This document shows, piece by piece, positions 1 through 11,634 of a DNA stretch of 64,000 nt; position 1 is the first letter of the stretch; every line of letters starts with the position of its first letter. The notes below the pieces were generated by a model, which saw only the letters and a list, made by a program, of their open reading frames with translations, ran no database searches and was not told the origin of the DNA. Origin of the DNA: Gymnopilus junonius (Eukaryota > Basidiomycota > Agaricomycetes > Agaricales > Galerinaceae); NCBI GenBank assembly GCA_015501075.1, contig JADNYJ010000004.1, positions 496,001 through 560,000 of the forward strand, written 5' to 3'. Made by a program: the position numbers and the translations under genes.

Positions 1-222
1 GTTGGACAAGCCTCCACGGCCTTCAAGAACTGTGGTGCGTCATCGCCTCCGCTCGCTTTCAAGGTGCATGAAACCTTTGTTTCTGGTCTGGTAGGTGCAT
101 TTGGCCCCGAAGGCCCCCTGCCCGGAGTCGCTACCGCAGAAGAAAAGAGGAGACCAGTTAAAGCCAATGAACTGAATGCAAAGCGCATTTTGGGAGAATA
201 TTTTCTGGCGACATCAAACTAG
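1..222 (+). CDS. C-terminal exon of an unrecognised protein (5' end outside window)
   Basis: Frame 1 is open from the first base to a TAG at 220-222 and encodes 73 residues. The composition is protein-like (Ala/Pro/Gly-rich middle, basic-acidic segment AEEKRRPVKANELNAKRI, end GEYFLATSN). No internal splice site is needed. I do not recognise the family, so no function is assigned. The start and upstream exons lie left of the window. Seeing only one exon limits confidence. Confidence 0.5.
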   Translation, partial: VGQASTAFKNCGASSPPLAFKVHETFVSGLVGAFGPEGPLPGVATAEEKRRPVKANELNAKRILGEYFLATSN

Positions 223-1122
223 CTTCTGATCTATTTTATAGTGCCATATTGAAAGAGCAGCGGTCCGAGCGTAGGCTTCTTTTCGACATTGTCAGAGCTC
301 CAGCGGTCCGGCTTGTAGGATGCACCTGATCTAGTCTTTGAGTGTACACAAGATATTTCCCTTAGAGCTCTTCCGGATGTCATATTTACAGCACAGCAGA
401 GGTGATGTCGATAGAACGGGAGTCATATTTGGATTGGATGCCAGTGTGGACACGAACCCAGTTCCACATGACCTTTGCTTGAAATACTTTGGCTTGAAAA
501 TGAAGTCAAGTTTGCATCTTTGACAGTATCGAATTCGTGTAAGTTCTCCCAGGGGAAGTTGTGTAAAGGAGCTCAGAAAATTCATGGCAAGTAAGTACTA
601 GCGTTCAAGTGAGAGGTGTCAAGGTAAAAGGATTTTTCAAGTTCAAGTGTGTGGGAACATCTTACCAGTTCAGGACAGCAGTCATAAATCTGCAGACGAT
701 TAGGGAGGCAAGTTGGAAGCAAGCATCCTGCAGCCTCCAAAGTCCAGAGTCAAAGAGCAAACAGTTGGTTATAATGTCGAAGAGCACCCAGTTTTGAATA
801 AATTGAATGTTAATTTCGCGCTTCCTCTGATTCCTTCCTACTTATTGGCAAACGAAAAACATAAAATACGTACACTACTTTCAAGCTCAAACAAGAAATA
901 TAAAGAACATCAAACATTGAATACGCCTGTCCTTCCGTGTATCAAATAATCACAAGACTGCTCGCAATCATGTTCATTATTCGTGGAAAAAAGCCAATAA
1001 CGATAATAAACATCTACTCCAGTGAACAGAACTGTGGGCACATTCTAGTACTAGTAGATGGGAAGGGAGGGAGTGTCGAAGGTGGGGCGTAAGGGTAGGG
1101 AGGCACACATTCTTGATCAGAA
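223..1122. other. Intergenic region, no gene seen
   Basis: This stretch lies between the 3' end of the edge gene and the 3' end of ERD2, so it should hold two 3' untranslated regions. Only short ORFs with no recognisable content were found on either strand. No RNA gene or repeat was recognised. Confidence 0.5.
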
Positions 1123-2253
1123 CTAGGCTGGTAGTTCGAACTTCTGGCCTTGTAATACTCTGTGAACGGCGAAGCAAAAGGTCAGTAAGGAGCGGCTGAA
1201 AGATATACTACGCAGACGCACTTTGTGAAGTATACATAGAAAAAGTCAACGTATAAGCCGGTTTGGACAATGCCAGCTGTCACTGCTATGGGGTCCACGA
1301 CGCCTTCTGTCATGTATCTATTTGTGGCAAAGCAGCATGGAGGCAAGGAGGTCGTCAGTTATGGCAAGGACACGTATGCAGCAGGAAGAGAGAGAAAGAC
1401 ACGGCAGATGGACTTCCTAGGAGCAAGCGAGCAAATCAAGTTTGGCAAGAAAATGATGGTGATGATATCACCGGTAAGCCAGTTGTCCGTTAAATCGCTC
1501 ACAGAACGGAAGGGCGCTCCCTTCCGCGGTAGGAAGAATAGCAAAGAAGGAAAATAAGACTAACCTGTAAACCCAGTTGGGAATGTATAACGCCCGGTAT
1601 GCGCCCAATGCAGCAAGGTAATGTGTCGTGATCGTCTCCGCCTCTCCAGTGCGTTGCAGCATGAATAATTGCGGGAGGATAGCAACAGCTTCCAGCCAAA
1701 TGGAGAATGACCAAAGGATTTCAGAAGGTATGAACTTGTAGTTGAAGATAAGGGAGAAAATGACGCAGGGTCCAAGGAGATATTCGATCTTGAAGGTGTC
1801 AATCGAAGGGTCATTAGTTGGTCTACGAAAACAAAAGATCAGCTGGCCTGACAAAGAAAACGGGGAGAGAGCGGTGAACATACCTGTACTTGAATTTCAT
1901 GAGGTAGAGAATATAACAACTACTGGCAATGAAGAAAAGCTTCATGATGGAATTGTACAGCGACACAAAACGGAAGAACAGGTCCAGATAACGCGTGACG
2001 AAGACAACCACGTAGAGTACTTGAGTCTTGAATGAGATACCTGTTCCGAGTCACGGTTAATCCTCCTTTCGTACGTCTCCGTTACATAGAGCAGACCTCA
2101 CCTCTACATGACCGTGTCGTTTGTATCTTGTGCAGCAATATAAATATGGATGCTAAGTGCGATAAATCACCTGAGTACAAGGTCAGCGCTCGCCGTTTTT
2201 ATCCCTCCGCAGAAAGTGGACTCATGCGCACCAAGCAACCGAAACAAGTTCAT
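1123..2253 (-). CDS. ERD2: ER lumen protein-retaining receptor (KDEL/HDEL receptor)
   Basis: Seven-helix Golgi/ER membrane receptor that retrieves soluble ER proteins carrying C-terminal HDEL/KDEL signals. Six exons join without frame conflict: 2253-2232, 2170-2102, 2040-1884, 1822-1565, 1317-1222 and 1159-1123. They give 212 residues, the usual ERD2 length. The start reads MNLFRLLGDLSHLASI. Family signatures follow in order: TRSCRGIS, VTRYLDLF, SLYNSIMK, SIWLEAVAILPQLFML, TGEAETITTHYL, ALYIPNWVYR, VDPIAVTAG, QTGLYVDFFYVY and a C-terminus ending GQKFELPA. All introns are GT-AG and short. The first exon is only 22 nt, so ORF-based prediction would miss the start. Neighbour UTP14 is on the same strand upstream; no functional link is implied. 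Confidence 0.96.
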
Positions 2254-2680
2254 GGTTTTTTCGCGGCGGGTGTTGTCGTGAACGAGAGTAAGTTTCGGTC
2301 GGTACTAAGGATATGCTCGTCTTCGTCACCGAATTCAGAATGTTCAGTGATGCCGCCAGACTCCTCTGAAAGAAATGGAAGAGAACGAAGTCGTTGGTGG
2401 CTGGTATGTTGTGCGTGCAATTAGTGACGGTGTCTACTACACCCATGCGACGTGTTCGACGCTGCATTAGCTAATTTTGTCTCACGCTTCTATTTCTGTC
2501 ATCGGCAGCGGCGGCGGCAAGGGCTGCATTTGAGGGAGGACATCAGCGAAGATGTCTCGAGTCTGGCTAATACTCCGTGGAATCAAAATAGTTGTCTCTT
2601 GTAAAAAGAACCAATCCAATGGCCATGCTATATACATTGCTAGATAACGCAGAGGTGAATGACGAAAACGTTGCACAGGC

Positions 2681-5600
2681 TCACGAGTGCAATTTTTCTA
2701 ATGGATCAATAATGATTCCAGGCTTGAAGAAATAGCCCTCAGTACATTCTCTTTTCAGAAGAAGGAAACATGTACAACATACCTTCTTAACAACCTTGGG
2801 TAATGTTCCCCTCTGGAACCCGACCCGGGTATTCCACTCCACCCCAAGGGGCCTTTCCATCGCGCGTTCGAATTGCGCCTTGCTGGTATAGGGGTATGGC
2901 AGGTCCTTGACAAGGTATTTGCCTGCCTTCTTATCCCTCTTCTCGGAGATGATAATGTTTTTCTTATTGTAGTCTGCACGCGTCGTCGGGTCGATACCTG
3001 GAATCTTTTTAATTCGTTGTTGCTTAGGAGGCGCTTTTTTGGTGCCTGTGCCACCCCACGAGCCCTGTTAGGATATCCAGTCAGACAATGTGTCGAGAGG
3101 TGACCAGAAGAAAGCTGCTTACCCATCCTGGAATTGTAGTGTCGACTTCGCGCGGCGCATCGGACGCAATTTCTCGTTTCTTGGCCTCTTCGAAACTCTG
3201 CGAAAATGTGAGCACAAGAGCGAAAGAAAGACAACTGCTGGGCAATTACGAACCTGAACGACATTATCACCCGCAAAAGCGAGAGCAACCAAGTCCCGTT
3301 GCTCGAATGCCTTCAAGCCATTAGCGCCGGCTTTTCCTTTACCCTTCAGAGCAAGTGCCTGTTCCTGCACCTCAATTTCAAGGTCGACCTCCGAATCGTC
3401 ATCATCTTCAGTAGGAGGTTTTTGACCCGCGGTTTTCTTGCCATCCGCCTCAACACTAACTTTTATAGTCGCCTTCGACTTGGACACCGAAGCAGATGAT
3501 GACGATGCCACCATGACATTGTCCAAGGAAATTTCCACAGCTGCATCCTCTACCGCTTTCTCCCTCTCGTCGACCCTCTTCTGAGTGACCTTCTTCAATT
3601 TGTTCTTCGACTTGTCAGCAGCCTTGCTACCTTTCGAGATGATGACCTCATTGGTTTTCTTAACCACCTTGACCTTACTCATGTCCTGAGCAAGCCATGG
3701 ATTTGAGTTGACATCTTGAGGTTGACTTGGCTGTGATTTCGTGTTTATTGGAGGTGAAAGAGGTGGTGGTGAAAGCAGGTCGGTCGATTTGAGAGTCACA
3801 CTTGAGGTGTCAGATCCTGCTATAGGGCGCGAGGAGCCCTGGAGTTGGTTTGGCTGCACCGAGTCAATGTCAATTGCAATTGGGGGTTATTTACCAATGA
3901 AAGATCGAATATACGTACCGCAGCACCTGCTGGCCTGAACACGATTCGACCGCCTGTCCGAGAAGCAACGACACCCATGGAAGAGTCTGCATCTTGCATT
4001 TCCCCTTCATCGCTATCCCCATCTCCTGCAATGGCGCCTCCTATCTCCTTGATAAAATCATCGACATCCCTTCTCGCGGCAGCAGACTGACGAGCCATAG
4101 CATCTTTCATGAACGTCATCTCGAACACACTCTTGCTCTTCTTCTTGCCGCTTTCTTCTCCCTCCTCATCTCTCTCCTCCACATCCAACTTGCGCAACTC
4201 GTCAAACGCGCTCTGCTTGATCTTTTCGATCCCGGCCTCCACATCCATTTCGTCATCGTCATTATCATCACTTTCCTCTTCCTCACCACTCCCTACGCCC
4301 TGTATCCTCCTCCGCAGTTTCTCGCCTCGCTCCAACATCTCTTCAATATCCCTCCTGCTATTCTCATCCAAGCCCTCTTTTTGCCGCATCTGACGGGCCC
4401 ACTTGCCAGTATGCTTATGTTTTAATGTCGCTCGTTCCCTTGCACGGTCGAGCTCGTGCTTCAGCTGGCTTTCTGGATCATTTTCATCCTCTTCGTCGAT
4501 CTTCTCCGCTAGTCGCTCCTTTTCCTTCCTCTTGAGTTTCCTGTACGTTTTACTTTTGATTTTGTTGGCTCGTCGGGCTTTAAGCTCTGTTCTGAAGGCC
4601 AGCTCTCGCATTTTACGAAGTTCCGCACGGCGTTGTGCTACTTCTTCGACGGATAAGTTGTTCATCTTCAGCATTGCGGCTTCCGTATTGGTGATATCCT
4701 CTTCTCGCATTTTGGCGGATTTTAGAAGAGCGTCAACTGCACTTTCTAATTCAGTTGTTGGCTGGATGGATGCACATCAATATTAATATCAGATCAGTAG
4801 CAAGTAGTCATTATTCCTTTACCTTGAACTTCGCGTTCAGCTCCAAGTTGGAAACCCTGCCAGCAGACTGAGCTTGTAATGGAAAGCTCAAGTGCTCAGC
4901 CTATTAACGAAAAGTTAGTGTCAACATAGAGCGAACTCTAAAAAGCAGGAATTGCTATGACAAACCTCACGAATACGTTTCATTGTGTCTGTCCACTTGT
5001 CAACCTCTTCCTTGGTTTGCTCATAAGCTGCCTGTCGGTCTAAACGTTCCTGCGCCCTATGAGGTAAAGGTGCAGATAAAGTCTTCGCCTTGGACGATGC
5101 GGATGGGGCTAAGACTTTGGTAGATTTTTTTAGAGATTGAAGGGCAGAAGATTGCCCTTCCAGCGGTGCGAGAAGGTCATCAAGGTTTAGTTTTAATCCT
5201 ACACATAGAATTGAAAATAAAATCAGCATCAAAACGAACGAGATGTTAATAGAAGAAGAGAAGCTAACCAGATGAACGGGCCCGGAACTCATTTTCCTCC
5301 CCAGCTTCGGTTTTTTCAGCTATTGGGCGGCGCTTCCGAGCAGGTGCTTCAAGGTTCGTATCCTCTTCTAAGGCTTTGCGTTTCTTTGCAGTGACGTCGA
5401 GGTTGGAAACGAAGTCCTGTAATTGATCTAGTGCCTCTGGAATATCTTCGTCCTCTGAAGGAGCGATATCGACTTCCATCTGTTCGTCTTGAGGCTCGTC
5501 ATCTTCCTCTGATTCTTCGTCCTCCTCTTCGTCCACCTCTTCTTCATTATTTCTTGCAGAAGATTTAGGTGCAGATGAAGGCGCCTCCTGCCTGGATGAG

Positions 5601-6285
5601 CCTTCTTCATCGCTGTCCACATTAAAGCCACCCTTGCCATCAAGGACATCGACCAGGTTGATCACTTCACCGCCATCTTCTTGCAGCATTTCTTCATACT
5701 CCTCTTCTTCTTCATCATGGCCACCGTGGTCCGAAGAATCACCATCATCATGGGACACTATATCGTCGTCCTCATTTAAATCAATCTCTAATTGCTTGAC
5801 ATTTGATTTAGTTTTCTGCTTTTTGGAAGCTTTTGGAGTATTTCCTGTCTATAGTTATTAGAGGAAAGAAAACAAATTAGTAGAGGTTCCTTTAAGAATC
5901 TCGTTGGCAAACGTACCTTAACAGCAAAGTAGACCCCAAATCTCTCTTCATCACTTTCGTCAAAAGCAGCATCACTGTCAAGTTCTTCATCATCTTCACT
6001 CGGAATTTCTTCGTCGTCTTCGAATTCTCCGATCAACCTTGCCCTCAAGTTCTCTCTCTCCTCCTCATTCACCCCATCGAGCGCAACTGCATAGTCAAAG
6101 GCCTCATCGCGGTCTATTTCCAGACCGACTTTCGAACGGTCTCTCTTTGATTTCTCCTGAACGTGCTCGTAAAGATCAAGAGTCGACGATGCAGACTTGG
6201 CTTTGCGAGCCTGTCGCTTTTCATATCCAAGCTGAGCTGCGGCTGCGCGCTGCTTTCCTAGACTTTTAGCAGATTTTTTGAGCAT
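2681..6285 (-). CDS. UTP14: U3 snoRNA-associated protein 14, SSU processome
   Basis: Nucleolar subunit of the small-subunit processome; in yeast Utp14 activates the helicase Dhr1 during 18S rRNA maturation. Nine exons (6285-5917, 5848-5269, 5198-4966, 4900-4823, 4761-3919, 3853-3254, 3197-3123, 3064-2783, 2722-2681) sum to exactly 1033 codons plus stop. Visible landmarks: an acidic N-terminal third, the segment SKTYRKLKRKEKERLAEK, LKHKHTGKWARQ, then NPWLAQDMSK. The C-terminal block has PGWGSW, ISEKRDKKAGKYLVKDLPYP, then EWNTRVGFQRGTLPKVVKK and PGIIIDPLEK. The start MLKKSAKSLGKQ is preferred over an upstream in-frame Met at 6441 whose extra residues look unlike the family. Length is slightly above the fungal average because of acidic insertions. 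Confidence 0.93.
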
Positions 6286-9200
6286 GGCAGTAAGAAAGAG
6301 AAAAGGTCGTGCTACGTTGAGCTGAGAATAGGCGCAAAAAACGGTTTCTAAAAGCGGCTCCGGAGGGAGGACGGCGAATTCCGAGGACAGATTTGGCAAA
6401 CAAAGGAATACAACCCCGCAAAAATTATCCAACGTCTTCATCCTTAACTTGTGAATCGTCGTGCAGTCCTGCTACTCAAGAATCGCTTTAAATCGGTATT
6501 ATTATGGTTTCGTCTCACACTTTTGCTCTCCAAGACCGCCAATCTTATCGGCTTACCGGCATTTCAGTGCCACCATGGACGACTGATTGCTTCGCGAGCT
6601 CTCCTTGCATGTTTGGGCAATTGACGGCACGGAAATGAGGGATAATAATGAGGGCTTAGAAAACATTAATATGGTAAGTTACTTCTCCTTCACAGCTGCA
6701 GGGAGACATGTTCTTTCGAGTCCGAAGCAAGGATGTCCTAGTAAAAGGGTCGATTCGGCCACCGCGCGTCCAAGCTGCCTGTCTTTCCTTCTTCTTCCCT
6801 TCCATAGAGCCCCCAAGGATATTCCCCTTTCATTCCTTCTACGCGTGCTTCCTGCCTGACCCCCGCAAATACCAAAACTCATTCGCGAAATCCACGAAGA
6901 AATGGAACAGAACCCGCTCAAAGTATCCAATCCCCGATCGGCGTTCAAAAGCTCCTAGCGTCACGATCGTAAGGCTGGACCGACATTACCCATCACCACA
7001 ATGTGACCAAGTACAATAGGCATCGCCATCCAGAGCCCCACGACGGCGTGTGCAAAGGCACGGTCGTACAACCGAGTTTATGCTTTCCCAGCAGCTTGGA
7101 AAGTTCGTTCAGCAAGCCGAGCCAGCGCTGAATAGAGTCTTCCTTATCAGATTAGCTCTCCATACTCAGCGCTTGGTGGTCCCGGACGTGGTTGTTTTTC
7201 TTCAAAGGAACGACACATCTTCTGTGTGCAGAAAACGTATTTCAAAGCTTCCGTGTACAAAGGTCGACGTCGCGGGAGTGTGGTTATGCGTTGACAAATG
7301 CTGGGTTCCTATCTACCGTTCTTCAACAATGGGTTTCGTGGTTCCGTGGGTTTTGGGGTTCTATTTGTGTCTGGGTTCGGGTCCGGCGGTGTGTAAGGCT
7401 AGATGTGGGGAAAAGGTCGTGTCGTGGTTCCATGGAAGCCATCTAGGAAGGGGAAGAACGTGCAGGTTTGGTGAGGTACCTAAAGTACCTAGGTCGCGGG
7501 TGGTCGAAAATGAGATCCAAATCGAAGTCTGCATTTCGCAGCGCTGAGCTTCTTTTCCTCTTCTTGTATGGATTTCGGGCAGACTGCTGATAACTCTTGA
7601 TCCCTTTATGCTATAGGTCACCATCTGTGTAATGCAACCAGATCTTTGGTATCACAGTCACGGATGGTGGAAGATTAAGAAGACGAAAGCAATTCTGAAT
7701 ACGCAGCACCATATTCTTATCGTGTCAGTGAAGGTGAGAGTCTTTTGGGATATTGTGTACGATGACGCCAAGAGAGCCTGTACTACATTTATCTTCCTCT
7801 TTTTCTCACCTCCGCGCACATACTCGTAGCACGTTCTCATGCGCCAGTTTTCTATTGAATTGAAAGAACACCTTCCTTCCTCTATTCTTTGCTGCAGGTA
7901 CATTCGGATCAAAAAAGTCTATATTTTCTTTGTTGGAGCTCTTGTCTGAAAATGACACTGCCGCTGTTGATAAAGGACGCGGCCTCAAGAGGACGCTAGC
8001 ACTTGTTTTACCTATGGTCACCATCTCAACCACATGACAGCGACGGGATGTGAGTTTTCTTCCTGTTGGATTCTATGAGGCTCTTGTCCTTAGGTGGCTT
8101 CCATAGATCCCGTCCTGGTCGCCTGTTCCATATCGCCAAAAATAATACTCGACTTATGTCTGTTCGCAGACTAATGTTCCCCAAATCCTGGCTCGGAAGG
8201 CGGAACGCCTAGGATCTACAGGAATTCCTCTGAGCCGTTCATCTACAATAGGTATATGCTGCATTAATGGCTCCTAATGCATACGTACGATTGTGCAAAG
8301 AGGTGGTTCATCTCATACAAATTACGCAAACACTACCGGCCATCATATCTTTCCCGTGGCTGCGATACTTCTGGTGTACTCTGGGTGTCAATTTTGCTTT
8401 TCCCAGCAGCCTACACGTTCACGCAGTTCCAGGTTGACCTCGGCCTGCGTCACAACAGCGTAATCAGTTTTTCATTAACACTCCATAATGGTTCTTTCGG
8501 CCAAATTTGAACTTCCAAGGTCATCAGGACGTACTCGTATTTTTAAAGCTGCCTCTTCCTGCTATCTGAAGCCCGCAAGAGACTCATACAAGACTTACCC
8601 AGGTGCCCAGCCTATCGCAGACTCGGTATTCAAAGTTCAAGGCGTCGTTTTCTTTCCCGTCCCCAAGGTCAGACCTCGTTCACTCTCACCCATGTCTTCA
8701 AACATTGCTGGCTTTGGGACAATGTCGATCTTACGATGTAACCATGACACGATCGGGACATTAGTCATGGAAAGGGGAAAATAGAGAAGATTCCCGCACT
8801 AATGTTCCTTCCAACAGGCTGGCGCATCGACACCTCTTGTCGACACTTCATCGTCTTTGAATCTGATTATTAAAAAAATCTCACCTAAAAACGTTCACAC
8901 AGCCCATATCGTTCCAACAAGTCCCTTTCCCTTCTGTCAGTTAATCGCCGAAAGAAAATATACTGTAGAAATTCGTTTAGAAATAAATCCCTTCTTGTGG
9001 TGCACCCTGTAAAGCGTCCTAGTCGATTGTGGAGGTTATTTGGCAGGGTCCAGTGCTCGTCATTCCAGACCGGAGCTCCCAGCGCAAAGAATGTGCGATT
9101 ACGGAGCTACGGAGGTTTATCTCCGTGAATCAATTAATCACGTGATTAATATTAATAGAACGTGAGGAAAGGTATATAACGGAGGAAGAGCTGGGAAGAG

Positions 9201-9639
9201 GCTCTTGAGCTGAATTTTTCGACACTTCAACAGCCTGCAGAAAGCGTAATGAGCTACAGTGAAATAAAAGTGCAACGCGTTAAGCAATGAAACCCCCTTT
9301 TTTTTAAAAAAAAAGTTAAAGTAATGGTAGTAAATATAAGTATATGTATCCCAAACGTATCAAGTACTCATGTGGCATTGTTTTTGGCCATGCATGATGG
9401 TAGACTGTTCTCGACCCAACGTACTCCAGTGGACGTAATAACTTTGAAGCGTGTGAAGAGGAGTGAATTCAAGGTAAGTAGTGTGGTTTGGTCTTACTTG
9501 ATTAAGGATATGTACAGCGCAATTACTGAAGCGTAATGCTTGTAAAAAGTACTACAATAACCCCTAAATGTGGGTATCGACGGAACGGAGTCCCAAGAAA
9601 GAAAAGAAGGAAAAGAAATACATTGGGCGTTTCTGATCT
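6286..9639. other. 3.4 kb without a convincing gene
   Basis: Several ORFs of 60-165 codons overlap on both strands (for example 7050-7547 + and 7806-8033 -), but none shows a recognisable domain or joins into a credible spliced model. A short hydrophobic reading on the minus strand near 6960-7060 could be a degenerate membrane exon. The right part holds the palindrome/TATA arrangement described separately. This may be a decayed gene, a non-coding transcript or plain spacer. Confidence 0.4.
9133..9179 (+). promoter_or_regulatory. Palindromic CACGTG element followed by a TATA box
   Basis: Positions 9133-9150 form a perfect 18-bp palindrome, ATTAATCACGTGATTAAT, centred on an E-box-type CACGTG. 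TATATAA follows at 9173-9179, 22 bp downstream, which would suit a + strand promoter. A T8A9 tract lies at 9298-9314. The only ORF downstream before the convergent MscL gene is an unrecognised 70-codon ORF at 9324-9536. Promoter function is inferred from layout; bHLH proteins are known to bind CACGTG. Confidence 0.4.
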
Positions 9640-10402
9640 TTATGCTTGCCCGGGCGGAGGTGATGTCAGCACGCTCGTTTCTTTGTCTTCCCTGCCATCC
9701 AGCCAACTAGTGCACATAGGGCATCTCTTGGCCTGAACTATTGGTCAGTATATCATTGATATTTTAGATAACATAGAGCTGGAAGTACCTTTGAGCCAAT
9801 TTCTTTCCGGCAATATGTGCATTTGGTAGTGTTCTTGATAATGGAGTCCTTGCTAAAATATCCATAGATGTTCGCCACGAGATATAAGACGAGTCCAAGT
9901 CCAATAAAATTGACTAGTTCATCAAAAAAAGCGCTGCATTGAAATCAAAGCCCAGGACGTAAATTGTTAACGAAGGCAGAAACGTACCCATATGTTAGAA
10001 TGACAGCCCCGTCGTCTAATGCCTGCTTCCGAGTATTGTACCCCACCTGATTTGGACCTCTGAAATGGGGCCCTTTCTTTAATATAACGAATTTCTCCTC
10101 AAGGTTGCGAGACATGAAAGGCAGCAGAGAAATCGGAGGCAGAAGAATGTCGGAGACCAGCGATTTGACGACGGAGGTGAATGCAGCGGCGATTCTAGCA
10201 AAGATATCAGCAAGCTTAATACATATCACCACTATTATTCCAGAACTCACATCAAACCCACAGCAACCTCTAGCACATTGTCTCGCAAAGCAAAATTCAC
10301 GAAACCACCCCATACACTCCTAATTTTATTCTTCACCTTCGATTCTGTGTTCAGAAGAGCCGCTCGTGTATCGTCAGACACCCAATAACCTTCATTCTCC
10401 AT
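9640..10402 (-). CDS. mscL: Large-conductance mechanosensitive channel MscL, with zinc-ribbon tail
   Basis: MscL forms a homopentameric pore that opens under membrane tension; it is best known from bacteria but homologues occur in fungi. Four exons (10402-10251, 10194-9988, 9933-9789, 9732-9640) encode 198 residues. The N-terminal helix and TM1 read FVNFALRDNVLEVAVGLI then IAAAFTSVVKSLVSDILLPP, the classic MscL pore-helix pattern. A loop with GPNQVGYNTRKQALDDGAVI follows, then TM2 (LVNFIGLGLVLYLVANIYGY). The tail has CTYC and CPMC pairs, forming a C-x2-C...C-x2-C zinc ribbon. Start Met of MENEGYW is chosen; an upstream in-frame Met at 10567 would add an unlike basic extension. Introns show it is a fungal gene, not contamination. 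Confidence 0.9.
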
Positions 10403-10737
10403 GCCACAAGATGTTAATAGGTTCGCTGAAGGAGAGGCACGAAGTCTTGATAGATGTCGAGAGCAAAGGTTCCTATGACGCGCTAAAGCTCCCAGTCTCC
10501 CACTGCAATAGGGGCAACGCGGTTGCGGCCCGGTATCTATGAAACTAGCGCGATTAACGAACCCCAATTTCTAACCACTATGTACGCAAAGTGGTAGACA
10601 AGTTATGTTTTCAATGGAAAGACTCTCCTCTGCATTATTACCCGTACTTATCTAGCGACATCAATTTGCTTTAGAACTGGGAACATTTATCCCCAGCCTT
10701 CAAGTTTACACAAAAATATCGCCCAGGATTTCCCAGG
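10403..10737. promoter_or_regulatory. Divergent spacer between mscL and a GNAT-like gene
   Basis: The 335-bp interval separates two divergent starts and must contain both promoters, if both are transcribed. No clear TATA box or repeated motif was seen. The minus-strand frame remains open through much of it, which allows but does not prove a longer MscL N-terminus. Confidence 0.35.
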
Positions 10738-11574
10738 ATGTATACTCAACTACTGGTAAAGCATTTCGAGAACAGTGTTCACAAAGCCATATCCATTCCT
10801 GTGCCTCAGCATCTGCGCGGCGTCCTAGCGGCCATCCTCGTTCTTTCCAATCCTGATTATCCTCGGCACTTTCTCAACGGGTGCTATTTTGTTCTGGCAG
10901 ACGCCGACTCAGGTCCTTCAGGCTTAAAAATCCATGCTAGAGAGGAAGAGTCAATTTTGTCCCTAGTTCAATATCCCGACGAACACTGGCGCCAGTTGCA
11001 AACTTGGAATACCCCTTTATTTTCACGGAACATCCCTTTCGTTGTCAGCTCCAGATCCTTGAGCTAGCAGCGTGAACCAAATATTACCAGATTTCCAGAA
11101 ATATTAGCTGAAGGCCCCTCGTTTGTTATGTCCATCGAACCAAATTTCGCTCAGAAAATACGCGCAGGACTGCAATGTTATATCACCCAGCTCTCCTCCA
11201 ATTCTCGTATTATAGATGGAAGCGAGTACTTTTGCTCTGAATACCCTGCAAAACGTTCTCTAGTCGAGCACGAAATCACGCTAGCCTGGGTTTGCGAGCG
11301 CGCTAGCCATCCGGTAGGATATATTCAATATATATGTCTTGAGAACGACAAAGGCGAAGAGCAAGCCCTCATTACTGGACTCGCAGTTGCGGAGCCCCAT
11401 CGTCGCCGCGGTTTTGGACGCGGCCTCGTTTTCGCAGTGAACATATCACATGTGGCATTGTCAAGAAATATGGATATCTGTTCAGGAAGAGAATCATATC
11501 GCTTCCTGTCTTTACTCTAAGTGAGGTTTTACAGTGAGAAGGCGACTCTGGGATTTATCCATGAAAACTGTTGT
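10738..11574 (+). pseudogene. GNAT-like acetyltransferase, probably broken
   Basis: One frame runs from MYTQLLVKHF to beyond 11500 but carries a TAG at 11065-11067 and a TAA at 11518-11520. Protein-like sequence continues in the same frame on both sides of each stop. The acetyl-CoA loop is visible as ITGLAVAEPHRRRGFGRGL, the GNAT motif A (R/Q-x-x-G-x-G/A). After the second stop the frame reads FYSEKATLGFIHEN, resembling the conserved end of GNAT domains (usually FYEK.GF). A 76-nt intron starting at a GTCAAG could bypass the second stop, but no plausible intron removes the first. Read as a recently damaged gene or a mis-called base. Substrate unknown. Confidence 0.5.
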
Positions 11575-11634
11575 ACCTAACATTTAGATTTCATTATCGT
11601 GATTGTGATGGATATTTGATACAAAACAAGAAAC

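Noticed and set aside
1242..1557. + strand ORFs of 76 and 95 codons
   Set aside because: They overlap the last introns and exon 5 of ERD2 on the other strand and have no family features.
2482..2676. 64-codon minus-strand ORF considered as a last exon of UTP14
   Set aside because: UTP14 ends earlier at 2681 with a clean final exon matching the family C-terminus (PGIIIDPLEK).
3994..4786. Long + strand ORFs (143 and 127 codons) rich in Ser/Leu
   Set aside because: They are antisense to the Lys/Glu-rich UTP14 exons; the composition is the mirror of that coding sequence.
7050..7547. 165-codon + strand ORF considered as a gene
   Set aside because: Irregular composition, no domain, no splice partners, and overlapping minus-strand ORFs of equal quality.
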